NCBI GenBank assembly: GCA_026989095.1
Contig: JALSKA010000178.1
Span: 1 to 55,508 of the forward strand
Source of the DNA: Ardenticatenaceae bacterium
GTDB taxonomy: Bacteria; Chloroflexota; Anaerolineae; Ardenticatenales; Ardenticatenaceae
DNA length: 55,508 nt
Reading direction: 5' to 3'
The position numbers and the translations under genes are program-made. The notes below the pieces were generated by a model. That model had not been told where the DNA came from. It did not search any database and saw nothing but the letters and a program-made list of their open reading frames with translations. Below are positions 18,395 to 25,393 of the stretch, one piece after another; within the stretch, counting starts at the first letter, position 1; each line of letters opens with the position of its first letter.

Positions 18395-18423
18395 AGTGTA
18401 ACACACTTCCGGCCTTCCCGCAA
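18395..18423 (-). promoter_or_regulatory. Promoter of the TetR-acyl-CoA dehydrogenase operon
   Basis: On the minus strand, TTGCGG (18423-18418) and TACACT (18400-18395) are 17 bases apart. Transcription would begin a few bases before the palindromic operator. Confidence 0.6.
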
Positions 18424-18457
18424 ATTCCCCGGCCGCGATCCCATCGTGCGGGGAAGT

Positions 18458-18486
18458 TTGCCAGAAGTGGCGCTCGGTGGTACCAT
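18458..18486 (+). promoter_or_regulatory. Promoter of the rmlD gene
   Basis: TTGCCA (18458-18463) and TACCAT (18481-18486) are separated by 17 bases, and the -10 box is extended by TGG. It is divergent from the TetR promoter. Confidence 0.55.
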
Positions 18487-18565
18487 CCCGACACAGGCCA
18501 TCGGCGGGAGACACCGTGACGCTCCCACGCCCACTGCCTGACCTCGCCTGAGCATGGGGGAAACG

Positions 18566-19405
18566 ATGCGCATTCTCATCACCGGCGGAGGAGGACAGGT
18601 AGGACGTGCGCTCCAGGCCGCGCTCACCCACCACGACGTTCTGGCCCTCACCCGCGCACAGCTCGACGTGTCCGACCTCAAGGCCGTGCTGGAGGTACGC
18701 GCCTGGGCTCCCGATGTCATTATCCACACGGCGGCCATGACGAACGTGGACGGGTGCGAACAGGATCCCGAGCGCGCTTATGTGGTCAACGCGCTTGGCA
18801 CGAGGAACGTCGCCCTGCTGGCCCAGAGGTGTGGGGCCGTGCTCTGCTACGTGAGCACCGATTACGTGTTCGACGGCCGGAAAGGGGCCCCCTACTGGGA
18901 ATGGGACCCCACCAACCCGCTGAACGTCTACGGGGCCAGCAAGCTGGCCGGCGAGTGGTTCGTCCAACACCTGGTGGAGCGCTTTTACATTGCCCGCACC
19001 GCATGGGTGTACGGCCCCGGTGGGCGCAACTTTCCCCGCAAGGTGGTCGAGCTGGCCGCTCAGCGCCCCTCGCTCGGCATGGTGGTGACCGAGGCAGGCC
19101 ATCCCACCTACGCCCCTCACCTGGCCCAAGCCATTGCCCGTCTGATCGAGACGGGCGCTTACGGGCTCTACCACGTGGTCAACGAAGGGTGTGCTACCCG
19201 CTACGAGTTGGCCCGAGCCGTCCTCGAGGCCGTCGGCCGCCCCGACTACCCGCTGGAACCGCTGACGGCCTACCCCCGCCCGGCAAAAGTCCCGCCGCGC
19301 GTCGAGCTTCACACCACAGCCCTGCGGACGCTGGCCATCACCCTGCCCCACTGGAGCGAGGGGGTCACCGCGTGGGCCCGGGAGGAAGGCTTCGGCGCCG
19401 GGTGA
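18566..19405 (+). CDS. rmlD: dTDP-4-dehydrorhamnose reductase
   Basis: RmlD reduces dTDP-4-dehydro-L-rhamnose to dTDP-L-rhamnose with NAD(P)H. The 279-residue extended short-chain dehydrogenase has the nucleotide loop GGGGQVGR, Ser97-Thr98 in VSTDYVFDG and the catalytic Tyr122-x3-Lys126 pair (YGASK), followed by a typical C-terminal half. The start at 18566 (MRILITGG) matches the family; an ATG at 18554 is in frame but lies in the purine-rich GGGGGA ribosome site. The other rml genes are absent. Neighbouring glycosyltransferases suggest that the rhamnose goes into surface glycans. Confidence 0.88.
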   Translation: MRILITGGGGQVGRALQAALTHHDVLALTRAQLDVSDLKAVLEVRAWAPDVIIHTAAMTNVDGCEQDPERAYVVNALGTRNVALLAQRCGAVLCYVSTDYVFDGRKGAPYWEWDPTNPLNVYGASKLAGEWFVQHLVERFYIARTAWVYGPGGRNFPRKVVELAAQRPSLGMVVTEAGHPTYAPHLAQAIARLIETGAYGLYHVVNEGCATRYELARAVLEAVGRPDYPLEPLTAYPRPAKVPPRVELHTTALRTLAITLPHWSEGVTAWAREEGFGAG

Positions 19406-19491
19406 GCCCCCGCTCACCTCGGCCAAATGTATTGGGGCAACGTGAGCAGCAGCATTGGCTGTGGTACCATTCCATACCGGGAGATGATGGA

Positions 19492-20217
19492 ATGCGACGA
19501 CTGGTGGACCGTGTGGATGAGGCAATTTTCGCCCGCTTCCCCGAGTACGTCCGCGCCGTGGTCATAGCGTGGGACGTGGACAACACCTCCCGGGACCCGG
19601 AGATCGCCATGCGGCTCTCCGAGGCCACATTGCAGGCCCAGCACATCGTCGCCCGCCAGGGGGTCACGACGCACGCCCACGTGGCGGCCTGGAGGAAGGC
19701 GTACAAGGCGTTCGGCATGTGGGACGGCCGCAGCTACTCGGCCGTGGAGGCGTTGGCCAGGCGGGCTCGGAGCGGCAAACCCGTGCGGCGCATCAACCCG
19801 CTCGTGGACTTGATGAACACCCTCTCCCTGCTCCACTTCGTGCCCGTGGGCGGCGACGACGTGGAGCGCATTCAGGGGAACGTCGCGTTGCGGCAGGCCA
19901 CGGGCGAGGAGGTCTTCGTCCCCTTCAACAGCGAAGAACAGGTCTCCCCGCCGGCCGGGGAAGTGATCTACGTTGACGATGCCGGTCGCGTCATGTGCCG
20001 CAAGTGGAACTGGCGCCAGGGGCGCTTCACGGCCATCACCCCCCAGACCCGCACGGCCCTGTGCAACGTGGACATCTTGCCCCCGCTCTCACAGGAAGAT
20101 GGGGCGAGGCTCGTCGCCCAACTCGCGGAGTGGATCGAGGTTTTCCTAGGCGGCCGGACTGCGACGGCCCTCATCACGGCCTCAACGCCCCAGGTGGAGC
20201 TCACATGTCCCGGGTGA
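19492..20217 (+). CDS. B3/B4 tRNA-binding domain protein (free-standing editing-type domain)
   Basis: This 241-residue protein matches the B3/B4 domain found in the phenylalanyl-tRNA synthetase beta chain and in stand-alone proteins. Key stretches are INPLVDLMNTLSL near 104, PVGGDDVERIQG near 121, GEVIYVDDAGRVMCRKWNWRQ near 160 and a TRTALCNVDILPPL strand. In PheRS this domain hydrolyses Tyr-tRNA-Phe; free-standing copies are thought to be trans-editing or amino-acid-binding factors, but their roles are poorly known. The ATG at 19492 follows GGGAG. The last 13 bases overlap the next glycosyltransferase. It is unrelated in function to its sugar-metabolism neighbours. Confidence 0.8.
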   Translation: MRRLVDRVDEAIFARFPEYVRAVVIAWDVDNTSRDPEIAMRLSEATLQAQHIVARQGVTTHAHVAAWRKAYKAFGMWDGRSYSAVEALARRARSGKPVRRINPLVDLMNTLSLLHFVPVGGDDVERIQGNVALRQATGEEVFVPFNSEEQVSPPAGEVIYVDDAGRVMCRKWNWRQGRFTAITPQTRTALCNVDILPPLSQEDGARLVAQLAEWIEVFLGGRTATALITASTPQVELTCPG

Positions 20218-21158
20218 CCCTCCTGGTGAGTGTGGTGATCCCCTCGTGGAACGGGCGCCACCACTTGGAAAAGTGCCTGCCGGCCCTCCAACGCCAGACG
20301 TACAGCCCCTTTGAAGTCATCGTGGTGGACAACGGCAGCCAGGATGGGACGCCGGCGTGGTTGGCCGAGGAGTGGCCCCACGTCCGCCTGGTGGCGTTGC
20401 GCCGCAACTACGGCGTGGCCCGAGCCTTCAACGAGGGGGTCAAGGCCGCTCGGGGGGCGCTGGTGGCCCTGCTCAACAACGACACCGAGCCCGAGCCGGG
20501 TTGGCTGGCCGCCCTGGTCCACGCGCTTCGGCGCCACGCCGACGCCGGCATGGCCGCCTGCAAAATCCGCGTCTGGGATGACCGCACCCGCCTCCACGCC
20601 GCCGGCGACTTCTACACCGTGGGAGGGCGGCCGGGCAACCGCGGAGCGTGGGAGGTGGACCAGGGGCAGTACGACCGGGAGGAGGAAGTTTTCGGGCCCT
20701 GCGGGGCAGCCGCGCTCTACCGGCGGGAGCTCTTCGACGACGTGGGCCTCTTCGACGAGCGCTTCGGCTCCTACCTGGAGGACGTGGACCTGGCCTGGCG
20801 AGCACAGCGTGCCGGCTGGCGCTGCGCCTACACCCCCCACGCTGTGGTCTATCACAAGGTGAGCGCCACGGGGGGCGGGCCGCTGGCCAGCTTCTACACG
20901 GGGCGTAACTGGCTCTACGTCCTGGCCAAGGATTATCCCTGCGCCCTGTGGCGACGCCACTGGCGCGCCATCGTGCGCGAACAGTGGCGCGTGACCGCCG
21001 ACGCCCTGCGTGCCTGGCGGGGCGAGGCGGCCCGCGCGCGCCTCAGAGGGCAACTGGCCGGCCTGCTGGGAATGCCCAGGATGATGTGGGCTCGCCGCCA
21101 CGTGTCGGCCCACACCCGCGTGGACGCCGACACCCTGGAGCGCCTTCTGCGCGCATGA
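20205..21158 (+). CDS. Family 2 glycosyltransferase (rhamnosyltransferase-like)
   Basis: This 317-residue GT-A enzyme begins VSVVIPSWNGRHHLEKCL. It has VDNGSQDGT for the nucleotide, the metal-binding LLNNDTEPEPGWL in place of DXD, GPCGAAALYRRELF and the acceptor-side ERFGSYLEDVDLAWR. This set is typical of GT2 enzymes annotated as rhamnosyltransferases, which fits the rmlD gene just upstream. No membrane span is evident. The start was set at the ATG at 20205, 13 bases inside the previous gene, after GGTGGAG. The sugar and acceptor are inferred. Confidence 0.88.
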   Translation: MSRVTLLVSVVIPSWNGRHHLEKCLPALQRQTYSPFEVIVVDNGSQDGTPAWLAEEWPHVRLVALRRNYGVARAFNEGVKAARGALVALLNNDTEPEPGWLAALVHALRRHADAGMAACKIRVWDDRTRLHAAGDFYTVGGRPGNRGAWEVDQGQYDREEEVFGPCGAAALYRRELFDDVGLFDERFGSYLEDVDLAWRAQRAGWRCAYTPHAVVYHKVSATGGGPLASFYTGRNWLYVLAKDYPCALWRRHWRAIVREQWRVTADALRAWRGEAARARLRGQLAGLLGMPRMMWARRHVSAHTRVDADTLERLLRA

Positions 21159-21292
21159 TCCGCCAAGCCGAAAAGTGACTTGACTCGCCTCGGCTGTCCC
21201 CGATTCGGGGATAGATGTCCCCCGACGCCGGACGAGCACATTGGGCACCAGTTCGAGAAGTTCCCCGAAGACGCCGGCGTTGCCCCCAACGG

Positions 21293-21321
21293 TTGACCGA
21301 AGGCCCAAAAGGGGGTATCAT
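21293..21321 (+). promoter_or_regulatory. Promoter of the AUU-initiated glycosyltransferase
   Basis: TTGACC (21293-21298) and TATCAT (21316-21321) are exactly 17 bases apart. Transcription would start near 21328, downstream of the only canonical in-frame start codon (TTG at 21241), which helps to place the true start of the next gene. Confidence 0.7.
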
Positions 21322-21384
21322 AGGCCGCGCCGGATCGAAGAAAGGGCCGGCACCCGTGGAAATCCACCGGCGAGGAGGTCTCCG

Positions 21385-22203
21385 ATTTCCGAACAGCGAC
21401 CGTTTCTCTCAGTCGTCATACCCGCCTACAACGAGGAGCGACGGCTGCCCGGCAACCTGCGCCGCATTCTGGCCTACTTGGACCGCCAGCCCTACACGGC
21501 CGAGGTGATCGTCGTGGACGACGGCTCGACGGACGCCACGGTGGAGAGCGTGCGAGCAGCCGCCGCGGGCGACCCCAGAGTGCGCATCATCGAGAACCCT
21601 CACTTCGGCAAGGGGTACACGGTCCGCACAGGCATGTTGGCCGCCCAAGGGGACATTGCCCTCTTCACGGACGCGGACCTCTCCACGCCCATCGAAGAGA
21701 TCGAGCGGCTGTTGCCTTACTTTGAGCAAGGCTACGACGTGGTCATCGGCTCCCGCGAGGGGGGCGGGCGGAATCAGCGCATCGGCGAGCCCTTCTACCG
21801 TCACCTCATGGGCCGGGTCTTCAACATGATCGTGCAGCTCGTCGCCGTGCGGGGCGTGCAGGACACGCAGTGTGGCTTCAAGGCTATGCGACGCGAGGTG
21901 GCCCACGATCTCTTCGCGCGCCTGCGGCTCCACGACGGCCGCAGCAAGCCCGTTCGGGGCAGCATGGTGACGGCATTCGACGTGGAGCTGCTCTTCTTGG
22001 CCCTCAAGCGGGGGTATCGCATCAAGGAGGTGCCCGTCGAGTGGCACTACAGCAACGAGAGCAAGGTCAACCCCCTCAAGGATTCCTGGCGCAATTTGAA
22101 GGACGTGCTCCTCGTGCGGTGGAACGACGTGTTGGGCCGCTACGACGACGAGAGATATCCAGTTGCCGAAGCCGAAAATCCCATTTCGCCTCCGAACGAG
22201 TAG
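21385..22203 (+). CDS. Family 2 glycosyltransferase (dolichyl-phosphate glucosyltransferase-like), apparent AUU start
   Basis: This 272-residue enzyme has LSVVIPAYNEERRLP at its N-terminus, VVDDGSTDATVE, the metal motif FTDADLSTP, GSREGGGRNQRIGEPFYR and a C-terminal half (VQDTQCGFKAMRR, PVEWHYSNESKVNP) like the dolichyl/polyprenyl-phosphate beta-glucosyltransferase group. It should make a lipid-linked sugar at the inner membrane. The domain begins five codons after an ATT placed six bases behind a perfect GAGGAGG. No ATG, GTG or TTG lies between that site and the promoter. The frame continues upstream to a TTG at 21241 but into sequence that is not transcribed from the predicted promoter. The family call is sure; the start is inferred. 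Confidence 0.87.
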   Translation: MSEQRPFLSVVIPAYNEERRLPGNLRRILAYLDRQPYTAEVIVVDDGSTDATVESVRAAAAGDPRVRIIENPHFGKGYTVRTGMLAAQGDIALFTDADLSTPIEEIERLLPYFEQGYDVVIGSREGGGRNQRIGEPFYRHLMGRVFNMIVQLVAVRGVQDTQCGFKAMRREVAHDLFARLRLHDGRSKPVRGSMVTAFDVELLFLALKRGYRIKEVPVEWHYSNESKVNPLKDSWRNLKDVLLVRWNDVLGRYDDERYPVAEAENPISPPNE

Positions 22204-22235
22204 GGAGCAAGGCTGAAGCAAAGTGAAGCTAAAGA

Positions 22236-22273
22236 AACAAGGCGCACCTGTGCAGGTGCGCCTTGTTGTTTTT
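22236..22273. terminator. Bidirectional intrinsic terminator
   Basis: Bases 22236-22250 are perfectly complementary to 22253-22267, giving a 14-bp stem with a four-base loop. The plus strand then reads TTGTTTTTCTT and the minus strand TTGTTTCTTT. It serves both the plus-strand glycosyltransferase and the end of the nuo operon. Confidence 0.92.
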
Positions 22274-22284
22274 CTTGACCTTGT

Positions 22285-23778
22285 TCAGGCGAAGGGTAAC
22301 ATGGCCAAGAATTGCCGCCCCACGTTGGCCAAGTCGAGGAACGGCTGCGGGTAGATGCCGATGAGCAGAGTGCCCACCAGCGAGACGGTTAGGGCCAGCC
22401 CCATCGCCTGCGGATACCGGACAGGCTCTTCGCCCTCCGCCGGTGGCGGCATGAAGAACATCTGCCGCACGACGTTGAAGTAGTAGTAGACGCTGATGAC
22501 GCTGTTGACCACCCCGATGACGGCCAAGTAGTAGAGTTGCGCGTTGATGGCCGCCCCGAAGACGGCCAGCTTGCCCACGAACCCGGCCGTGGGCGGAATG
22601 CCGGCCAGGCTGAGGAAGAAGACGACAAGCGCGCCGGCCAGCCAAGGTGCTCGCCGCACCATGCCGGCGTAATCGGCAATGGAGACGGACCCTGTGGCCT
22701 GTTCGTAGGCGATCACAGCGATGAAGGCCCCCAAGTTGGTGAACAGGTAGGCCACCAGGTAGAGCAACACGCCCGCGATGCCGTTCAGCGTGCTCGTGTC
22801 CGTGGCCACATAGGCGGCCAAGCCCATGAGAATGTAGCCGGCCTGCGCGACCGAGGAGTAGGCCAACAGGCGCTTCATGTTGGTCTGGACCAAGGCCACC
22901 AAGTTGCCCAACGTCATGGTCAGGATGCTGAAGGCCACCAGCACGGCCGCCCAGTCCACTTGGAACATGGGCAGTGCCGTCAGGAAGACGCGGATCAGCA
23001 CGGCAAAGCCGGCCGCCTTGGAGCCCACCGAGAGGAACGCGGTCACGGGCGTGGGGGCGCCCTCGTAGGCGTCGGGGGCCCACTGGTGGAAGGGCACCAG
23101 CGAGGTTTTGAAGCCAAAGCCCGCCAGCATGAGCACCACGGCCGGCAACACCAGCTCGTCCAGCGTGCCCACCCGCACAGCCGGGTCGCTGAACGTGCGC
23201 GCGATGTCCTCCAGCCGCGTGCTCCCCGCCGCGCCGTAGAGGAGCGACATGCCGTAGAGCATCACAGCCGAGCTGATGGCGCCGTACAACAGGTACTTGA
23301 TGGCCGCCTCGTTGCTGCGGGCCTCGTCCCGCAGCCAGCCTACCAGGATGTAACTGGTGATGCTCAGGAGCTCGAAGGAGAGGTACAGCAGGATCAGGTC
23401 TGAGGAGGCGGCCACCAAAATGACTGCCAGCGTCACCCAGAGCAACAGGCTGTAGAACTCACCGGCGTGTCGGCTGCGGCTGCGCACGTAATCGACCGAC
23501 ACGAGCAGGATGAGCACGCTGGTGCCGGTGGCCAGGATGCGGAAGAAGCTCGTCAGGTTGTCCACCTCGAACATGAAGAGGGCCGTGCGGTCGAGGCCCA
23601 GGTACGTGAAGCTGAGCAGGAAAGCACCTCCCAGCGTGATCAGGGTCAGGCCGGGCAGGAGCGGGCCACGGTCGTCGTCGCGCACGAAGTCCACCACAAG
23701 AACTACGAGGGCCCCTACCGTCAGGATGACCTCCGGCCCCAGCAACCAGATGGTTTCAGCCCAGTTGATCTGTGCCAT
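22285..23778 (-). CDS. nuoN: NADH-quinone oxidoreductase subunit N
   Basis: NuoN (ND2) is one of three antiporter-like proton-pumping subunits of complex I. The 497-residue protein is almost wholly transmembrane. It contains the loop HQWAPDAYEGAPTPVTAFLSVGSKAAGF and the discontinuous-helix lysine region (KRLLAYSSVAQAGY). The ATG at 23778 follows GGAGCGG. It is the last gene of the operon, with a terminator just after the stop, 50 bases downstream of nuoM. Confidence 0.96.
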   Translation of the reverse strand: MAQINWAETIWLLGPEVILTVGALVVLVVDFVRDDDRGPLLPGLTLITLGGAFLLSFTYLGLDRTALFMFEVDNLTSFFRILATGTSVLILLVSVDYVRSRSRHAGEFYSLLLWVTLAVILVAASSDLILLYLSFELLSITSYILVGWLRDEARSNEAAIKYLLYGAISSAVMLYGMSLLYGAAGSTRLEDIARTFSDPAVRVGTLDELVLPAVVLMLAGFGFKTSLVPFHQWAPDAYEGAPTPVTAFLSVGSKAAGFAVLIRVFLTALPMFQVDWAAVLVAFSILTMTLGNLVALVQTNMKRLLAYSSVAQAGYILMGLAAYVATDTSTLNGIAGVLLYLVAYLFTNLGAFIAVIAYEQATGSVSIADYAGMVRRAPWLAGALVVFFLSLAGIPPTAGFVGKLAVFGAAINAQLYYLAVIGVVNSVISVYYYFNVVRQMFFMPPPAEGEEPVRYPQAMGLALTVSLVGTLLIGIYPQPFLDLANVGRQFLAMLPFA

Positions 23779-23828
23779 TGTGCTTCACCGCTCCTTCAGC
23801 GCCGTGATCTTTCACCCACGCTATCGTC

Positions 23829-25334
23829 TTAGCTCATCAGCTCCAGGAGCCGCACGACCCCTGCGTTGATGTAATTCAACACAGGGGAGGGATAGACGCC
23901 CAACAGCGTGAAGAGGACCACCAACGGCACCATTGTGGCGATCTCCCACCCGTACATGTCGGGCAAATCCTTCCAGCGCTCGTTGAGCGGTCCCAGGAAG
24001 ACCATCTGGATGAGTTTCCAGAGGAACATAGCTGCTGTGGCCACGATGCCCACCACGCCGATGGCCGCGATGTAGGGAATGATGTGGAACGCGCCCCGGA
24101 AGACCATGAACTCGCTCACGAAGCCGGCCAGCCCGGGCAGGCCCAAGCTGGCAAAGGCGGTGATGGCGAAGAAGCCGTACAGGACGGGCAGAATGGCACC
24201 CAACCCGCCGAAGGCCTTCAAGTCGCGCGTGTGGGCCCGCTCGTAGACGACGCCCACCATGAAGAAGAGCCCGCCGGTGATCAGGCCGTGGGCGATGAAC
24301 TGGAAGAGGGCGCCGTTCAGGGCGATGGCCCGGCTGGTGAAGATGGCCTCCGACTTGTCCAGGGTGGCGGCCGCGGCTGCAATGCCCAACATGGCATACC
24401 CCATGTGGTTCACCGACGAATAGGCGATCATGCGTTTGAGGTCCCACTGGGCCATGGCCACAAGAGCGCCGTAGACAATGCTGACCACGGCCAACACGGC
24501 CACGACCAGCCAGTAGGCGTTGAACACGTCGGGGAAGATGGGCATCAGGATGCGCAAGAAGCCGTACCCGCCCAGCTTCAACAGGATGCCGGCCAGAATG
24601 ACCGAGCCGGCCGTGGGCGCCTCGGTGTGAGCATCAGGCAGCCACGTGTGGAAGGGCCACACGGGCACTTTGATGGCAAAGGCCAAGAAAATGCCCCAGA
24701 AGGCCAGGCTCTTCAGGAGGAAATTGCCGCCGAAGAGCTCCTTGCCCGGGAGCTCCGTAATGTCGAAGGTGCCCGTGCTGAAGTAGAGCCCCAGAATCGC
24801 CAGGAGCATGAGCACCGAGCCGGCCAAGGTGTAGATGAAGAACTTGATGGCCGCGTATTCGCGCCGGTCGCTGCCCCACACGCCGATGAGGAAGTACATG
24901 GGCACCAGCCCAATCTCCCAGAAGACATAGAAGAGGAAAAAGTCCAGGGCCACGAAGACCCCAAACATGCCCACGGCCAAGAAGAAGAAGAGGAAGAAAT
25001 ACTCCTTCACCCGGTAATTGATCACGTAGGTGCTGTAGAAAATGCTGAGGAACGTCAGCAGGCCCGTGAGGGTAATCAGGGGTACACTGAGGCCATCGAC
25101 GCCCACGCGGTAGAACACGTTAATGGCCGGGATCCAAGGGTACTCTTCCACGAAGGCATACCCCTCCCAGGCCGGGTCGTATAGCACCCAGAGCCAGGCA
25201 GTCAGCAAGAAGATCACGAAGCTAGCCACCACCGACCAGCGCTTGATCGCCTGCTCTTTCTCGCCGGGAATGAGCAAGATGACCAGCGCAGCCACCAACG
25301 GGGCAAAGGTGATGATCGAGAGAATGGGTATCAT
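23829..25334 (-). CDS. nuoM: NADH-quinone oxidoreductase subunit M
   Basis: NuoM (ND4) is an antiporter-like membrane subunit. Diagnostic segments in the 501 residues are FWEIGLVPMYFLIGVWG with the conserved glutamate, FHTWLPDAHTEAPTAGSVILAGILLKLGGYG and KRMIAYSSVNHMGY with the conserved lysine. An ATG at 25334 and a TTG three codons earlier (25343) are both possible. The GGAGG lies close to the TTG and 11 bases from the ATG, so the start is uncertain by three residues. Confidence 0.96.
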   Translation of the reverse strand: MIPILSIITFAPLVAALVILLIPGEKEQAIKRWSVVASFVIFLLTAWLWVLYDPAWEGYAFVEEYPWIPAINVFYRVGVDGLSVPLITLTGLLTFLSIFYSTYVINYRVKEYFFLFFFLAVGMFGVFVALDFFLFYVFWEIGLVPMYFLIGVWGSDRREYAAIKFFIYTLAGSVLMLLAILGLYFSTGTFDITELPGKELFGGNFLLKSLAFWGIFLAFAIKVPVWPFHTWLPDAHTEAPTAGSVILAGILLKLGGYGFLRILMPIFPDVFNAYWLVVAVLAVVSIVYGALVAMAQWDLKRMIAYSSVNHMGYAMLGIAAAAATLDKSEAIFTSRAIALNGALFQFIAHGLITGGLFFMVGVVYERAHTRDLKAFGGLGAILPVLYGFFAITAFASLGLPGLAGFVSEFMVFRGAFHIIPYIAAIGVVGIVATAAMFLWKLIQMVFLGPLNERWKDLPDMYGWEIATMVPLVVLFTLLGVYPSPVLNYINAGVVRLLELMS

Positions 25335-25393
25335 GTTGCCCAACGCCTCCCTTGCGTGAGTCTTGTGCTCTCCCTACGTTCCCCGAGATCGAA

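Noticed and set aside
21241-21384. An upstream extension of the glycosyltransferase to a TTG codon at 21241.
   Set aside because: The extension lies across a strong promoter, has no ribosome site and no similarity to the family's N-terminus.
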